Shown: one piece after another, positions 1-6,532 of the stretch | Numbering within the stretch: the stretch's first letter is position 1 | How the letters are laid out: each line of letters opens with the position of its first letter | Origin: Myxococcales bacterium | Lineage (GTDB): Bacteria; Myxococcota_A; Polyangia; Polyangiales; Polyangiaceae | Length of the DNA stretch: 18,010 nt | Reading direction: 5' to 3' | Assembly: GCA_025362165.1 (NCBI GenBank) | Contig: JANYHY010000710.1 | Span: 1 to 18,010 of the forward strand | Translations under genes and position numbers: made by a program | The notes under the pieces: generated by a model | What the model was told of the DNA's origin: nothing | What the model saw: only the letters and a program-made list of their open reading frames with translations | Databases searched by the model: none

Positions 1-1
1 G

Positions 2-361
2 GCGATGCTCGACGTGCTCAAACAAGACTACGTGCGGACCGCGCGCGGCAAGGGCATGACGACCGCGCGAGTGCTCATCGTTCACGCGCTCCGCAACGCG
101 ATGATGCCGACGCTCTCGCTCGCAGGTCTGCAGCTGCCGACGCTCTTCGGGAGCGCGATCGTCGTGGAGGAGGTCTTCCGCCTCCCCGGCCTCGGCTACG
201 AGACGATGCGCGCGGTCGAGACGGACGATGGCGCGTGGCTGATCGCGGTCGTCCTTTTGTTCGCGCTCGCCACCACCGCCGGCATCCTCGCCACCGACGT
301 GGCCTACGGCTTACTGGACCCTCGCTTGCGTGAGCGGCTCGTCAAGACGGAGGTCGCATGA
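2..361 (+). CDS. ABC transporter permease, DppB-type (C-terminal part)
   Basis: This is the C-terminal ~119 residues of an inner-membrane permease of the dipeptide/oligopeptide/nickel importer family (binding-protein-dependent, DppB/OppB type); the gene begins before the window. The cytoplasmic EAA-type coupling loop is visible near the start (RTARGKGMTTARVLIVHALR followed by NAMMP), which docks on the ATPase. It is followed by the family-typical stretch GSAIVVEEVFRLPGLGYE, a final hydrophobic helix (about WLIAVVLLFALATTAGILA) and the closing YGLLDPRLR motif. Its TGA overlaps the ATG of the next permease gene (ATGA, 358-361), which implies translational coupling and a heteromeric DppB/DppC pore. 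The substrate cannot be told without the binding protein. Any ATG inside the window is internal, not the true start. Confidence 0.93.
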   Translation, partial: AMLDVLKQDYVRTARGKGMTTARVLIVHALRNAMMPTLSLAGLQLPTLFGSAIVVEEVFRLPGLGYETMRAVETDDGAWLIAVVLLFALATTAGILATDVAYGLLDPRLRERLVKTEVA

Positions 362-1413
362 CCAGGCGTCCTGCTGGCTCTCTTCGTCGCGCGTTCTCGA
401 GGCTGGCCGGCGCGCGGCTCACTGTCGCGTGTGCTGCGCTGCTCGGCTGCATGGCGCTCGTCGCCGTGTTCGCGGATCTGCTCGCGAGCGATCTCCCGAT
501 CGTGTGCAAAATACATGGAAGTGTATACGTCATGCCGTGCGTGACGTCGCCGCCGGAGCTTGTGAGCCTCTCACGCGACGCGCGGATGGGTCGACAAGTC
601 GGAGACTGGGCGCTCAACCCACTCGTCGGCTTCGGCCCCTACGCCACCGATCCCAACACCCCGCCGCTGTCGCCGCCTTCACTCGTGTCTGCGCACCCAA
701 TTGGGACTGACGCGCGCGGTCGTGATCTGTTCGCGAGGTTGGTGCATGGCACGCGCACGGCGCTCGGGCTCGCCTTGTTGGCTGTGGTGCTGTACATCGC
801 GGTCGGCGGTGTGCTCGGAGCGCTCTCCGGCTTCTTCGGCGGCGCGCTCGACTTCGTCGTCGAGCGACTGACAGAGGCGCTGAGCTCCTTTCCGGTGCTC
901 TTGCTCGTGCTCGTGGTGCAGGCGCTGTTGACGCACCCAACCGCCATCTCGCTCTTGCTCGCGATCGCCGCCGTCCGGTGGACCGAGGTCGCGCGTCTCG
1001 TCCGCGCGGACGTGCTCGTCGCCTCGCAGCAAGACTTCGTGATGGCCGCTCGTGCGATCGGAGCGAGCCCAGCACGTGTATTATACAAGCACGTCCTGCC
1101 GCAGGCCGTGGGCCCAGTGATCGTCGCGGGAGCCCTTGGAATTGGGCAGATGGTGCTCGTCGAGTCGTCGCTCGACTTCCTTCGCTCGGGTCTGCCAGAG
1201 CCCGTGCCGTCATGGGGAGAGTCGCTCGCCGAGTCTCGTTACTATTTGTCGGCGTGGTGGCTGCTCGTGTTTCCAGCGCTCTTGGTCCTCGCGACAGTGG
1301 TGAGCTCCAACGTGGTCGGCGAAGCGCTGCGCGACGCGCTCGATCCGAGGTTCAGCCCGACGTTCGCCGGCCAAGCTCCGCTCACCCGACCGACTCGCAG
1401 CAGCAGAGCCTGA
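358..1413 (+). CDS. ABC transporter permease, DppC-type, with enlarged periplasmic loop
   Basis: Second permease of the same peptide/nickel-type importer, 351 residues; typical DppC proteins are around 300. After one N-terminal membrane helix (about 20-42) comes a ~70-residue segment with two cysteines (C50, C61). Then follow the DppC signature HPIGTDARGRDLF (113-125), four or five further helices, and the EAA coupling loop (about 215-257; ARAIGASPARVLYKHVLPQA) that contacts the ATPase. The protein ends with the expected ALRDALDPR. The ATG overlaps the stop of the DppB-type gene. The extra length lies almost entirely between helix 1 and the HPIGTD signature, so it should face the periplasm. 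No ATPase or binding-protein gene follows; the next gene is convergent, its stop codon starting 3 nt after this one. Family and role are clear; the substrate is not. Confidence 0.94.
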   Translation: MTRRPAGSLRRAFSRLAGARLTVACAALLGCMALVAVFADLLASDLPIVCKIHGSVYVMPCVTSPPELVSLSRDARMGRQVGDWALNPLVGFGPYATDPNTPPLSPPSLVSAHPIGTDARGRDLFARLVHGTRTALGLALLAVVLYIAVGGVLGALSGFFGGALDFVVERLTEALSSFPVLLLVLVVQALLTHPTAISLLLAIAAVRWTEVARLVRADVLVASQQDFVMAARAIGASPARVLYKHVLPQAVGPVIVAGALGIGQMVLVESSLDFLRSGLPEPVPSWGESLAESRYYLSAWWLLVFPALLVLATVVSSNVVGEALRDALDPRFSPTFAGQAPLTRPTRSSRA

Positions 1414-1416
1414 CCG

Positions 1417-1866
1417 TCATTTCACCGAGCTGCAGATCTTCCACAGCGTCTCGGCGCGCTTCAGATCGTCTTGGTTCGCGCCGAGGAAGAACCCGTCGCA
1501 GTTGACCGTGGTCTTGCCGATCTTGCGCGTGAGGTGGACGTGCGGACCGTCCTTCTCGTAGAGGAAACCGTAGCCATCGGGCAGCTCGCGTTTGTCCAAG
1601 CCCGTGGCACCTTGCGGCGGAACGGTGACGAGCTCCTGCAGGTTGCTCGCGTCCGCGTACACGCTGACGAAGGGTCCGCCTGGCACCTTGGACTCGAAGC
1701 GCGCGGAGGCCTCGCCTTCAGCGTTGGTGCGCTCGAGCCCGTTGGGGATCGAGGCGGTGAGCTTTACTCCGCCGCCGAGATCGATGTTCGTCGGCTTCAG
1801 CTCGCGCTCCGTCCAACCCTTCTCGTGACAAGCGAGGAGCGCAACCAAGAGCAGCGCATGTCTCAT
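1417..1866 (-). CDS. small lipoprotein of unknown function
   Basis: Predicted 149-residue protein with a very short signal peptide ending in a good lipobox (LLAC, Cys13), so it should be exported and lipid-anchored. The mature part is polar, rich in beta-prone segments, and has a cysteine pair in the C-terminal half (NCDGFF and KICSSVK) that could form a disulfide. I recognise no domain. Its ATG overlaps the TGA of the upstream VWA-domain gene (ATGA at 1866-1863 on the minus strand), so it is the last gene of a NUDIX-VWA-lipoprotein operon and is probably translationally coupled. It ends 3 nt from the stop of the convergent permease gene, with no visible terminator between them. Confidence 0.82.
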   Translation of the reverse strand: MRHALLLVALLACHEKGWTERELKPTNIDLGGGVKLTASIPNGLERTNAEGEASARFESKVPGGPFVSVYADASNLQELVTVPPQGATGLDKRELPDGYGFLYEKDGPHVHLTRKIGKTTVNCDGFFLGANQDDLKRAETLWKICSSVK

Positions 1867-3389
1867 CGCACGCTCCGTGGCGGTCTCAGAGAGGGCGGCA
1901 ATGCGTCGTCGCGTTGGCTCCGCGGCGGTATCGACGGAGGTGGAGCGACCTTCTCGCTCACCTTGCTCGCCTCGGCGACGATTTTGGTCGCAGCTGCCGC
2001 GCGGGCTGATTTCTGCGAGAGCGTCGCGTTGTCGACGACCGCATGACCTTCGAGCAAATCGAGGTACTCGAGATCGAGCTTTCCGCCGCTTGGCAAGATG
2101 AACACTCCGAACAGGTGCGCTTGGCGTCTCACCTCCGCGACGAGCGGTCGCGGCACGTGCAACGCCGCGTGCGTGATCAAATGCACGACCGGATCTCGCT
2201 GCTCACGTGTGCGCAAGAGCGCGAGCTCCGTGGCGAGCTGCGCGAACACACGCGCGGGATTGCGCCCACGCTCGCCCTTGAACGAGAGGATGTGCGCCGC
2301 GGGGAGCTGCCCAGGTCTCGCTCGCTGCACGTCGTACAATCGCGAGTCGAAGAAGCGCATCCATACGTCCTCGCCCGAGAGCTGGAGCTTCTTGCCCAGC
2401 GCGATCGCGAGGCCTCGAGCGAACACTTGTCGCTCGCCGCGCATCGACGCGGAGGCGTCGATCACGAGGTAGTGAAGTCTCCGCGCTTCATCGGGCGCCT
2501 GTTCGCGTGTATAATACAATAACTCGTTTTCGATCATGCGACGCGCGAACTCGTCGGGGTCCCATGCGAGCTCGGTGAGCACCAGCGAGTCGAGCGAGCC
2601 CTTGCTGCCGATGCCCGCGTAGCCGTGCACCGCGTGCGTGCCAGTCGCCTGGTTGCGGTGAGTCTCGAGGATGTTCGGCAACAGCTCGAGCGAGAAGTTG
2701 ACGATGTCGTTTGCCGCCGGGCTCGAGACCGCCGCGAGCAGGTCGACGTGCTGCAGCGCCCCAGCTGCGCTGGACTCGGGGCCGAGCATCCCGAGCAAGC
2801 GAAGCGTATCGAGGTCGAGCGCGTCCGCGAGCGTGAGCACGTGCAAGCGCGCTCGCGTCATCGCGTCGAGCGCCGCGCTCTCGAACCCGCGCGGTCCGCT
2901 CGCGAAGAGCTGCTCGAGCTGGCCGTCGAGGTCTCGCACCATCTCGGGATCGAGCGGCAGCGTCGCCGGATAAGGAGCGCGCCCGATGCGCTGCGCGATC
3001 GATCCGATGACGCGCGCGAGCACCACCACGATGAGATCATCGGACAATCGCATCGACCGCGCGCGGGCTGAAGCCTCGCTCTGCGCGATCTCTCCCACCA
3101 TCTCGCGGTAGACAGAGTGCATCTCCTTCAAGCGAGGAAGCGTCGCGAGCACTGCGTCCGTTGCAGGCCGAGGCCCGAGATCCAGCTGCTCTTTGGGCGC
3201 GGCGTACAGCAGCCCCACGTCGTGCACCATGAAGAGCGGGACGTGCAAGCCAAGCCGCGCCAGATCTCGGTACCAGCGCAACGTGCGCACCACCATCATC
3301 GGGGAGGCCGCGCGCACGGCCGATAGCGCGAGCCCGCCGAGAGGCCCCGTGACGGCGATGTCCTTGATGAGCGCCTGCGAGACCGGCAT
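1863..3389 (-). CDS. VWA-domain protein, ViaA/CoxE-like architecture
   Basis: 508-residue protein with no signal peptide, so probably cytoplasmic. The N-terminal ~300 residues are mostly helical. A von Willebrand factor A domain follows (about 305-450), opening with a complete MIDAS metal site, D311-A-S313-A-S315, after the hydrophobic strand HYLVI. A basic, proline-rich tail (480-508) closes the protein. Helical N-terminus plus C-terminal VWA resembles ViaA and related proteins that usually partner MoxR/RavA-type AAA ATPases, but no such ATPase is in the window. The gene starts 12 nt after the NUDIX stop and overlaps the lipoprotein start by ATGA, so the three form an operon. The AT-rich codons for ELLYYTR (2507-2528) stand out from the surrounding GC-rich codon usage. 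The VWA call is firm; the cellular role is unknown. Confidence 0.88.
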   Translation of the reverse strand: MPVSQALIKDIAVTGPLGGLALSAVRAASPMMVVRTLRWYRDLARLGLHVPLFMVHDVGLLYAAPKEQLDLGPRPATDAVLATLPRLKEMHSVYREMVGEIAQSEASARARSMRLSDDLIVVVLARVIGSIAQRIGRAPYPATLPLDPEMVRDLDGQLEQLFASGPRGFESAALDAMTRARLHVLTLADALDLDTLRLLGMLGPESSAAGALQHVDLLAAVSSPAANDIVNFSLELLPNILETHRNQATGTHAVHGYAGIGSKGSLDSLVLTELAWDPDEFARRMIENELLYYTREQAPDEARRLHYLVIDASASMRGERQVFARGLAIALGKKLQLSGEDVWMRFFDSRLYDVQRARPGQLPAAHILSFKGERGRNPARVFAQLATELALLRTREQRDPVVHLITHAALHVPRPLVAEVRRQAHLFGVFILPSGGKLDLEYLDLLEGHAVVDNATLSQKSARAAAATKIVAEASKVSEKVAPPPSIPPRSQRDDALPPSLRPPRSVR

Positions 3390-3401
3390 CCTCGCGAGAG
3401 A

Positions 3402-3998
3402 CTACCGCGCGAGCGCCTCCAGCAACAACGTCACCATTCGATAGGTGAGGCCCCACAGCACGTGCTCTCCGAGGCGCAGGCACGGCAGCTCGAGATCCTT
3501 GCCCTCGTGACGATACGTCATGGTGCCCGCGCCCTCGAAGCGCGCGAGCTGACCGATCGGCACCCATAGCGTCGTGGCGACTTCTTCGTTCGGCCGTAGC
3601 GCGACGTCGTCGGAGTCCAACGCGAAGATGATCGGAGTGATCACGAGCCCAGTGCTTCGCCCCTTCGCGATCGCAGGGAGATCCTCGAGTCGGCCGATCG
3701 TGGTGGCGCGCGCGGAGAGATCGAGCCCCACCTCTTCGCGCGTCTCTCGCACCGCGGTGTCGAGCATCGTCGCGTCGCCCGGCTCGTGGCGCCCGCCGGG
3801 GAAGGCGACATGACCGGACCACGGATCACCCACGCGCTCGGCCCTCTTGATGAAGAGCAGCTCCGCGTCCTCGCTTTGATTGCGCGGCGCCATGATGAGC
3901 GCGACCGCCGCGCGCTCGCCGACCAAATCATCCGCGCGACTCATCGGCGCGCTCTGCGCGAGACGGGCTCTGATGCTGGCGAGATCGAAGCGCTCCAC
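3402..3998 (-). CDS. NUDIX hydrolase, CoA-pyrophosphatase-like
   Basis: 198-residue cytoplasmic hydrolase. The Nudix box lies at about 68-91: FPGG, then G-D at the position where NudL/NUDT7/NUDT8-type enzymes carry D, then RETREEVGL with the Mg-binding E88/E89. The preceding LLFIKRAERVGDPWSGHVAFPGG-like segment and the C-terminal GEHVLWGLTYRMV also match the CoA diphosphatase subgroup, which splits CoA or acyl-CoA into phosphopantetheine and 3',5'-ADP. The substrate is inferred from this resemblance only. It is the first gene of the minus-strand operon and is divergent from the gene at 4057. The start used is GTG at 3998, with no good ribosome site; ATG at 3944 (MSRADD) is a possible alternative. 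Confidence 0.9.
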   Translation of the reverse strand: MERFDLASIRARLAQSAPMSRADDLVGERAAVALIMAPRNQSEDAELLFIKRAERVGDPWSGHVAFPGGRHEPGDATMLDTAVRETREEVGLDLSARATTIGRLEDLPAIAKGRSTGLVITPIIFALDSDDVALRPNEEVATTLWVPIGQLARFEGAGTMTYRHEGKDLELPCLRLGEHVLWGLTYRMVTLLLEALAR

Positions 3999-4044
3999 GC
4001 GGCCGTTGTTAGGGGAGGGATGGGCTTTCTACAAGCGCCGGCTT

Positions 4045-4051
4045 AAGGTGG
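4045..4051 (+). promoter_or_regulatory. ribosome binding site fixing a GTG start at 4057
   Basis: AAGGTGG lies 5 nt before an in-frame GTG at 4057. The reading frame is open back to 3880, but that upstream part is antisense to the NUDIX N-terminus and has no comparable site. The protein starting at 4057 begins directly with a basic residue and a membrane helix, as expected for a real N-terminus. Confidence 0.6.
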
Positions 4052-4056
4052 CGGTC

Positions 4057-5694
4057 GTGACGCTGCGCAGCCTGCTCCGATTGATCGCGATCTACGCGCT
4101 GTCTGTGGCGCTCGGATCGCTCGTCATCCAACGAGTCGTTTCGCTCCACGACGAGCGAGGTGTCTTCGTCGTCACGGTCTACAAGGACGGGACCCGCGTC
4201 GCGCGCAAGATCGTGGCGAGCGAGGACCCCGCGCTCATCGCTGATGTCGCGCCCAACGGCACGGTGGTCTACGAGAGAGTCACGGGCGCTTCTCCGATCC
4301 TCACATTCGCCCCAGCTCTCTTCGCGGCCTCGCTCGTCAGCGGTCATGACGGCGTGCGCGTCACCCTCGACGACAAGATCGCCTATGTCACGCCAGACGA
4401 TCTCGTCGCGCGCCAGGGCTACGATCACGGCCTTGGGGTCGAGTCGTTGAACATGGCGTTCGGCGCAGACGTGCCTCTGATCATCGCGCTCGCGTCTCGA
4501 GATCTCGGAGCGCGTCCGAGCGAGGTCTCCGAGCGCGCGCATTTCGAGCGCATCCGAACCGAGCGTCGCGTCGTGGGCGCCACACCGCGCGTCACGATCA
4601 CGCCGGAAGCGCTCACGCACGACGACGTGAAGACCAGCATCCTCGACGGCGCAGGCTATCTCGCGCGAGGCGTGTCGTCGGACGGTCACTTTCGGTACCT
4701 CGTGGACGCGTCCTCGAACAAGACCATCGCTGGCTACGACTGGCCGAGGCACGCGGGCGCGACTTACTTCCTGGTGCAGGCCGCGAGCCTCCAGCCCGCT
4801 GTGAGAAGTGCCGCGCTGCGTGCGCTGAACCTGCTGCGCACGTCGCTCGTGAACTGCGGACCCAACCAGTGCATCGGCGAAGGAGACATGTTCGAGATCG
4901 GCTCTGCTTCGCTCGGCGCGATCGCGTTCGCCGAGGCCGTGCGCACCGGGCTCGATCCCACCGCGTTGCCGATCGTGTCGTCCCTCGCGAAGACCATCGT
5001 GTCTCTGCAGCGCGCGGACGGCGAGTTCAAGCACGTCATCGGCGCGGACGGCGTCGCGCAGGACATCCAGTACCTCTACTTCTCGGGCGAGGCGACGCTG
5101 GCGCTCGCACGCGCTCACACGGTCACGCACGACGATGACTTCTTGCGCGGCGCACAGAGAGGGCTCGCGAACCTCGTCGGCCCAGCGTGGAGCTTCTTCG
5201 GGGATCGCTACTACTTCGGAGAGGAACACTGGACATGTCAAGCGATGGGCGATCTCTGGGATCGCGCGCCCAACCTCGACGCGCTCGACTTCTGCGAGCG
5301 CTGGCAAGCGTACGGTCGCGTGCTGCAGATGAAGAGCGGCGACGGCGTATGGGACGCGGACGGCGGCATCGGCGTCGGACCCGTGGTCACTCCGCGCTTC
5401 ACTCCCGTGGCGAGTCGATGCGAGGCTGGGGTCGCGACGCTCGACGTGCTCCAGAAAGTGCGCGCGGATCGCTCACGCACCGACCCGCTGCGAAGCCAGC
5501 TCCGCCGCTCGATCGCGCTCATGGTGCGCGGACAGCTCCGCGGACAGCAGGATCACTTGCTCACATCACCTCGCGACATCTACGGCGCGATGCCAGGTAG
5601 CGAGGTCGATTGGCAGCTGCGCATCGACTACGCCCAGCACGCAGGCAGTGCGATGTTCCGCTGGCTCGAGGTCGACGTCGCGCAGCCGCGTTGA
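4057..5694 (+). CDS. membrane-anchored protein with probable alpha/alpha-toroid domain
   Basis: About 545 residues from GTG 4057. An N-terminal membrane helix (about 8-27, after VTLRSLLR) with no cleavage site suggests an inner-membrane anchor and a periplasmic body. Residues ~30-190 form a mixed region of unknown fold. From about 200 onward there are repeated helical units with short G-containing loops: GAGYLARGVSSDGHFRYLVD, YDWPRHAGATYFLVQAA, SLQRADGEFKHV, FGEEHWTCQAMGDLWDR, QMKSGDGVWDADGGIG and DYAQHAGSAMFRWLEV. Such recurrent helix pairs with acidic and aromatic loops are typical of (alpha/alpha)-barrel proteins such as glycoside hydrolases, epimerases and lanthionine-cyclase-like folds; which family, I cannot say. 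Cysteines in NCGPNQC and EHWTC are possible disulfide or metal positions. It stands alone, divergent from the NUDIX operon, and is followed by a palindrome. Confidence 0.85.
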   Translation: MTLRSLLRLIAIYALSVALGSLVIQRVVSLHDERGVFVVTVYKDGTRVARKIVASEDPALIADVAPNGTVVYERVTGASPILTFAPALFAASLVSGHDGVRVTLDDKIAYVTPDDLVARQGYDHGLGVESLNMAFGADVPLIIALASRDLGARPSEVSERAHFERIRTERRVVGATPRVTITPEALTHDDVKTSILDGAGYLARGVSSDGHFRYLVDASSNKTIAGYDWPRHAGATYFLVQAASLQPAVRSAALRALNLLRTSLVNCGPNQCIGEGDMFEIGSASLGAIAFAEAVRTGLDPTALPIVSSLAKTIVSLQRADGEFKHVIGADGVAQDIQYLYFSGEATLALARAHTVTHDDDFLRGAQRGLANLVGPAWSFFGDRYYFGEEHWTCQAMGDLWDRAPNLDALDFCERWQAYGRVLQMKSGDGVWDADGGIGVGPVVTPRFTPVASRCEAGVATLDVLQKVRADRSRTDPLRSQLRRSIALMVRGQLRGQQDHLLTSPRDIYGAMPGSEVDWQLRIDYAQHAGSAMFRWLEVDVAQPR

Positions 5695-5700
5695 CGCAAC

Positions 5701-5722
5701 GTGTCCATGGACACACATGGAC
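5701..5722. repeat. palindrome / overlapping inverted repeats
   Basis: GTGTCCATGGACAC (5701-5714) is a perfect 14-bp palindrome starting 6 nt after the stop of the toroid gene. A third half-copy, CATGGAC (5716-5722), lets GTCCATG (5703-5709) pair with it around a GACACA loop, giving a 7-bp hairpin. It could be a weak terminator for the upstream gene or a binding site for a dimeric regulator. There is no T-rich tail. Confidence 0.55.
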
Positions 5723-6080
5723 CTACTCATCGAAGACGGCATCGAAAAGACCCTTGTACTCCGCAATCGAGGCGCTACGGTTGAGTCATACACGTAATTT
5801 CGGCGTCGCGATTTTGCGCCGCCAGCGCCTTGAGGTCGATGTTCGAAGCCGAGACAACAGCCGACGCAGAAATGCCTCGGTGCAAGCGATGCGGGTTCGC
5901 TCCGAGCGAGAGAGCGATGAGCGCGCGGTCTGTCTGGCTAGTCGGTGTCAGGGTCTTTCCAGGAGTGGGCTGCGCAAGCAGCTCGCACAACATGGTCGCG
6001 CGCGTCAGCTTCAATGGGGCTCGCGCGTCCAGCTCTGTCCTCGGCGCGGAAGCTCGCGACCGAGGTGAGCGGAGAGCTGT

Positions 6081-6110
6081 CGTGCGAACGGGTTTCGCAC
6101 GGCCTTTCTT
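6081..6110 (+). terminator. Rho-independent terminator-like hairpin
   Basis: CGTGCGAA (6081-6088) and TTCGCACG (6094-6101) form a perfect 8-bp stem with a 5-nt loop, CGGGT. The stem is followed by a pyrimidine run, GCCTTTCTT, on the + strand. The shape fits an intrinsic terminator reading rightward, but no supported + strand gene ends just before it. It may end read-through from the toroid gene (stop at 5694) or an unrecognised small RNA. Confidence 0.45.
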
Positions 6111-6135
6111 CGTTGGTCTTTCATACGAGACGCGA

Positions 6136-6176
6136 TTTGGCGCGGGGCACATGCCCAATACGCGCCCTTCGCCAAA
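6136..6176. repeat. inverted repeat TTTGGCG/CGCCAAA
   Basis: TTTGGCG (6136-6142) and CGCCAAA (6170-6176) are exact inverted copies 27 nt apart. The interior holds a second dyad, GGGCA-CA-TGCCC. The function is unknown; it is one of a cluster of hairpins upstream of the small ORF at 6262. Confidence 0.4.
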
Positions 6177-6220
6177 ACCCGCGACGCTCCCTCTTGCAGT
6201 GCGGAGGGCCGCGGGACGTC

Positions 6221-6240
6221 CGAAGGGTGTGTGCCCTTTG
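6221..6240. repeat. short hairpin just upstream of a small ORF
   Basis: CGAAGGG (6221-6227) pairs with CCCTTTG (6234-6240) through 7 bp, one of them a G-T wobble, with loop TGTGTG. It lies 6 nt before the GAGG that is the likely ribosome site of the ORF starting at 6262. An alternative pairing, TTTGG with CCAAA, would enclose that GAGG in a loop. Confidence 0.35.
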
Positions 6241-6261
6241 GCAAATGAGGTAATGCCCAAA

Positions 6262-6510
6262 ATGCAACGGATCGCCAATCTCTCCTCTCTGTCGATGGAC
6301 GAAACGCAGGGGTACTTGAAAGCCGCGGACGGTGACGAGCTCACCGCCGCTTACGCTCTCGCATGTGATCGAAACTCTCTCGCTGGCTCTGACGAGCCCC
6401 CGGACGACACGGAAGTCCACCACGCGCTCTACTTGATGCGGCGCGCGCGCGGACTCGAAGCTCCGAGCTACGACTCCGTACGGTTGATGATCAAGGGTCG
6501 CGCCGCCTAA
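6262..6510 (+). CDS. small hypothetical protein (82 aa)
   Basis: A polar, mostly helical 82-residue product, MQRIANLSSLSMDETQGYLK and so on, ending LEAPSYDSVRLMIKGRAA. The composition is balanced and acidic in the middle, unlike the Arg-rich shadow frames nearby. No domain is recognised and there is no signal peptide or membrane segment. ATG 6262 is chosen because GAGG (6247-6250) lies 11 nt upstream; ATG 6253 is too close to that site. The frame is open further upstream to 5830, so a longer protein cannot be excluded. It is convergent with the kinase gene, whose stop codon begins 17 nt downstream. Confidence 0.45.
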   Translation: MQRIANLSSLSMDETQGYLKAADGDELTAAYALACDRNSLAGSDEPPDDTEVHHALYLMRRARGLEAPSYDSVRLMIKGRAA

Positions 6511-6532
6511 ACTAGCCAGTACTCGAGCTAGT
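6511..6532. terminator. weak bidirectional hairpin between convergent genes
   Basis: ACTAGC (6511-6516) and GCTAGT (6527-6532) are inverted copies around a 10-nt loop, placed between the stop of the small ORF (6510) and the kinase stop codon (6528-6530). With no T tract on either side it would at best be a weak terminator for both. Confidence 0.3.

Larger units (their letters stand above)
5695..6261. other. 567-nt stretch without a confident gene, rich in hairpins
   Basis: Reading frames on both strands are open here, but their products are Arg/Ser-rich and mixed in codon choice, so I do not support a gene. The + frame leading into the small ORF at 6262 is open back to TTG 5830; it would encode a CKRCG motif, but with weak coding character and no ribosome site. 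The stretch holds a palindrome (5701-5722), a terminator-like hairpin (6081-6101) and two further inverted repeats (6136-6176, 6221-6240), listed separately. No tRNA-like fold or mobile-element gene was seen. Confidence 0.55.

Noticed and set aside
4009..5307. Long minus-strand open frame (432 aa) opposite the toroid gene
   Set aside because: Product is Arg/Asp/Val-rich shadow sequence without domains; the + strand frame has a clear ribosome site, membrane anchor and protein-like composition.
6138..6260. Possible sigma-54 promoters (TGGC...GC patterns)
   Set aside because: The spacing between GG and GC is 12 or more nt rather than the required 10, at both candidate places.
5775..6344. Minus-strand open frame of 189 aa in the hairpin-rich stretch
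   Set aside because: Low-complexity Arg/Ser/Ala content, no ribosome site and no recognisable domain. It overlaps several hairpins; it may reflect a conserved non-coding repeat.
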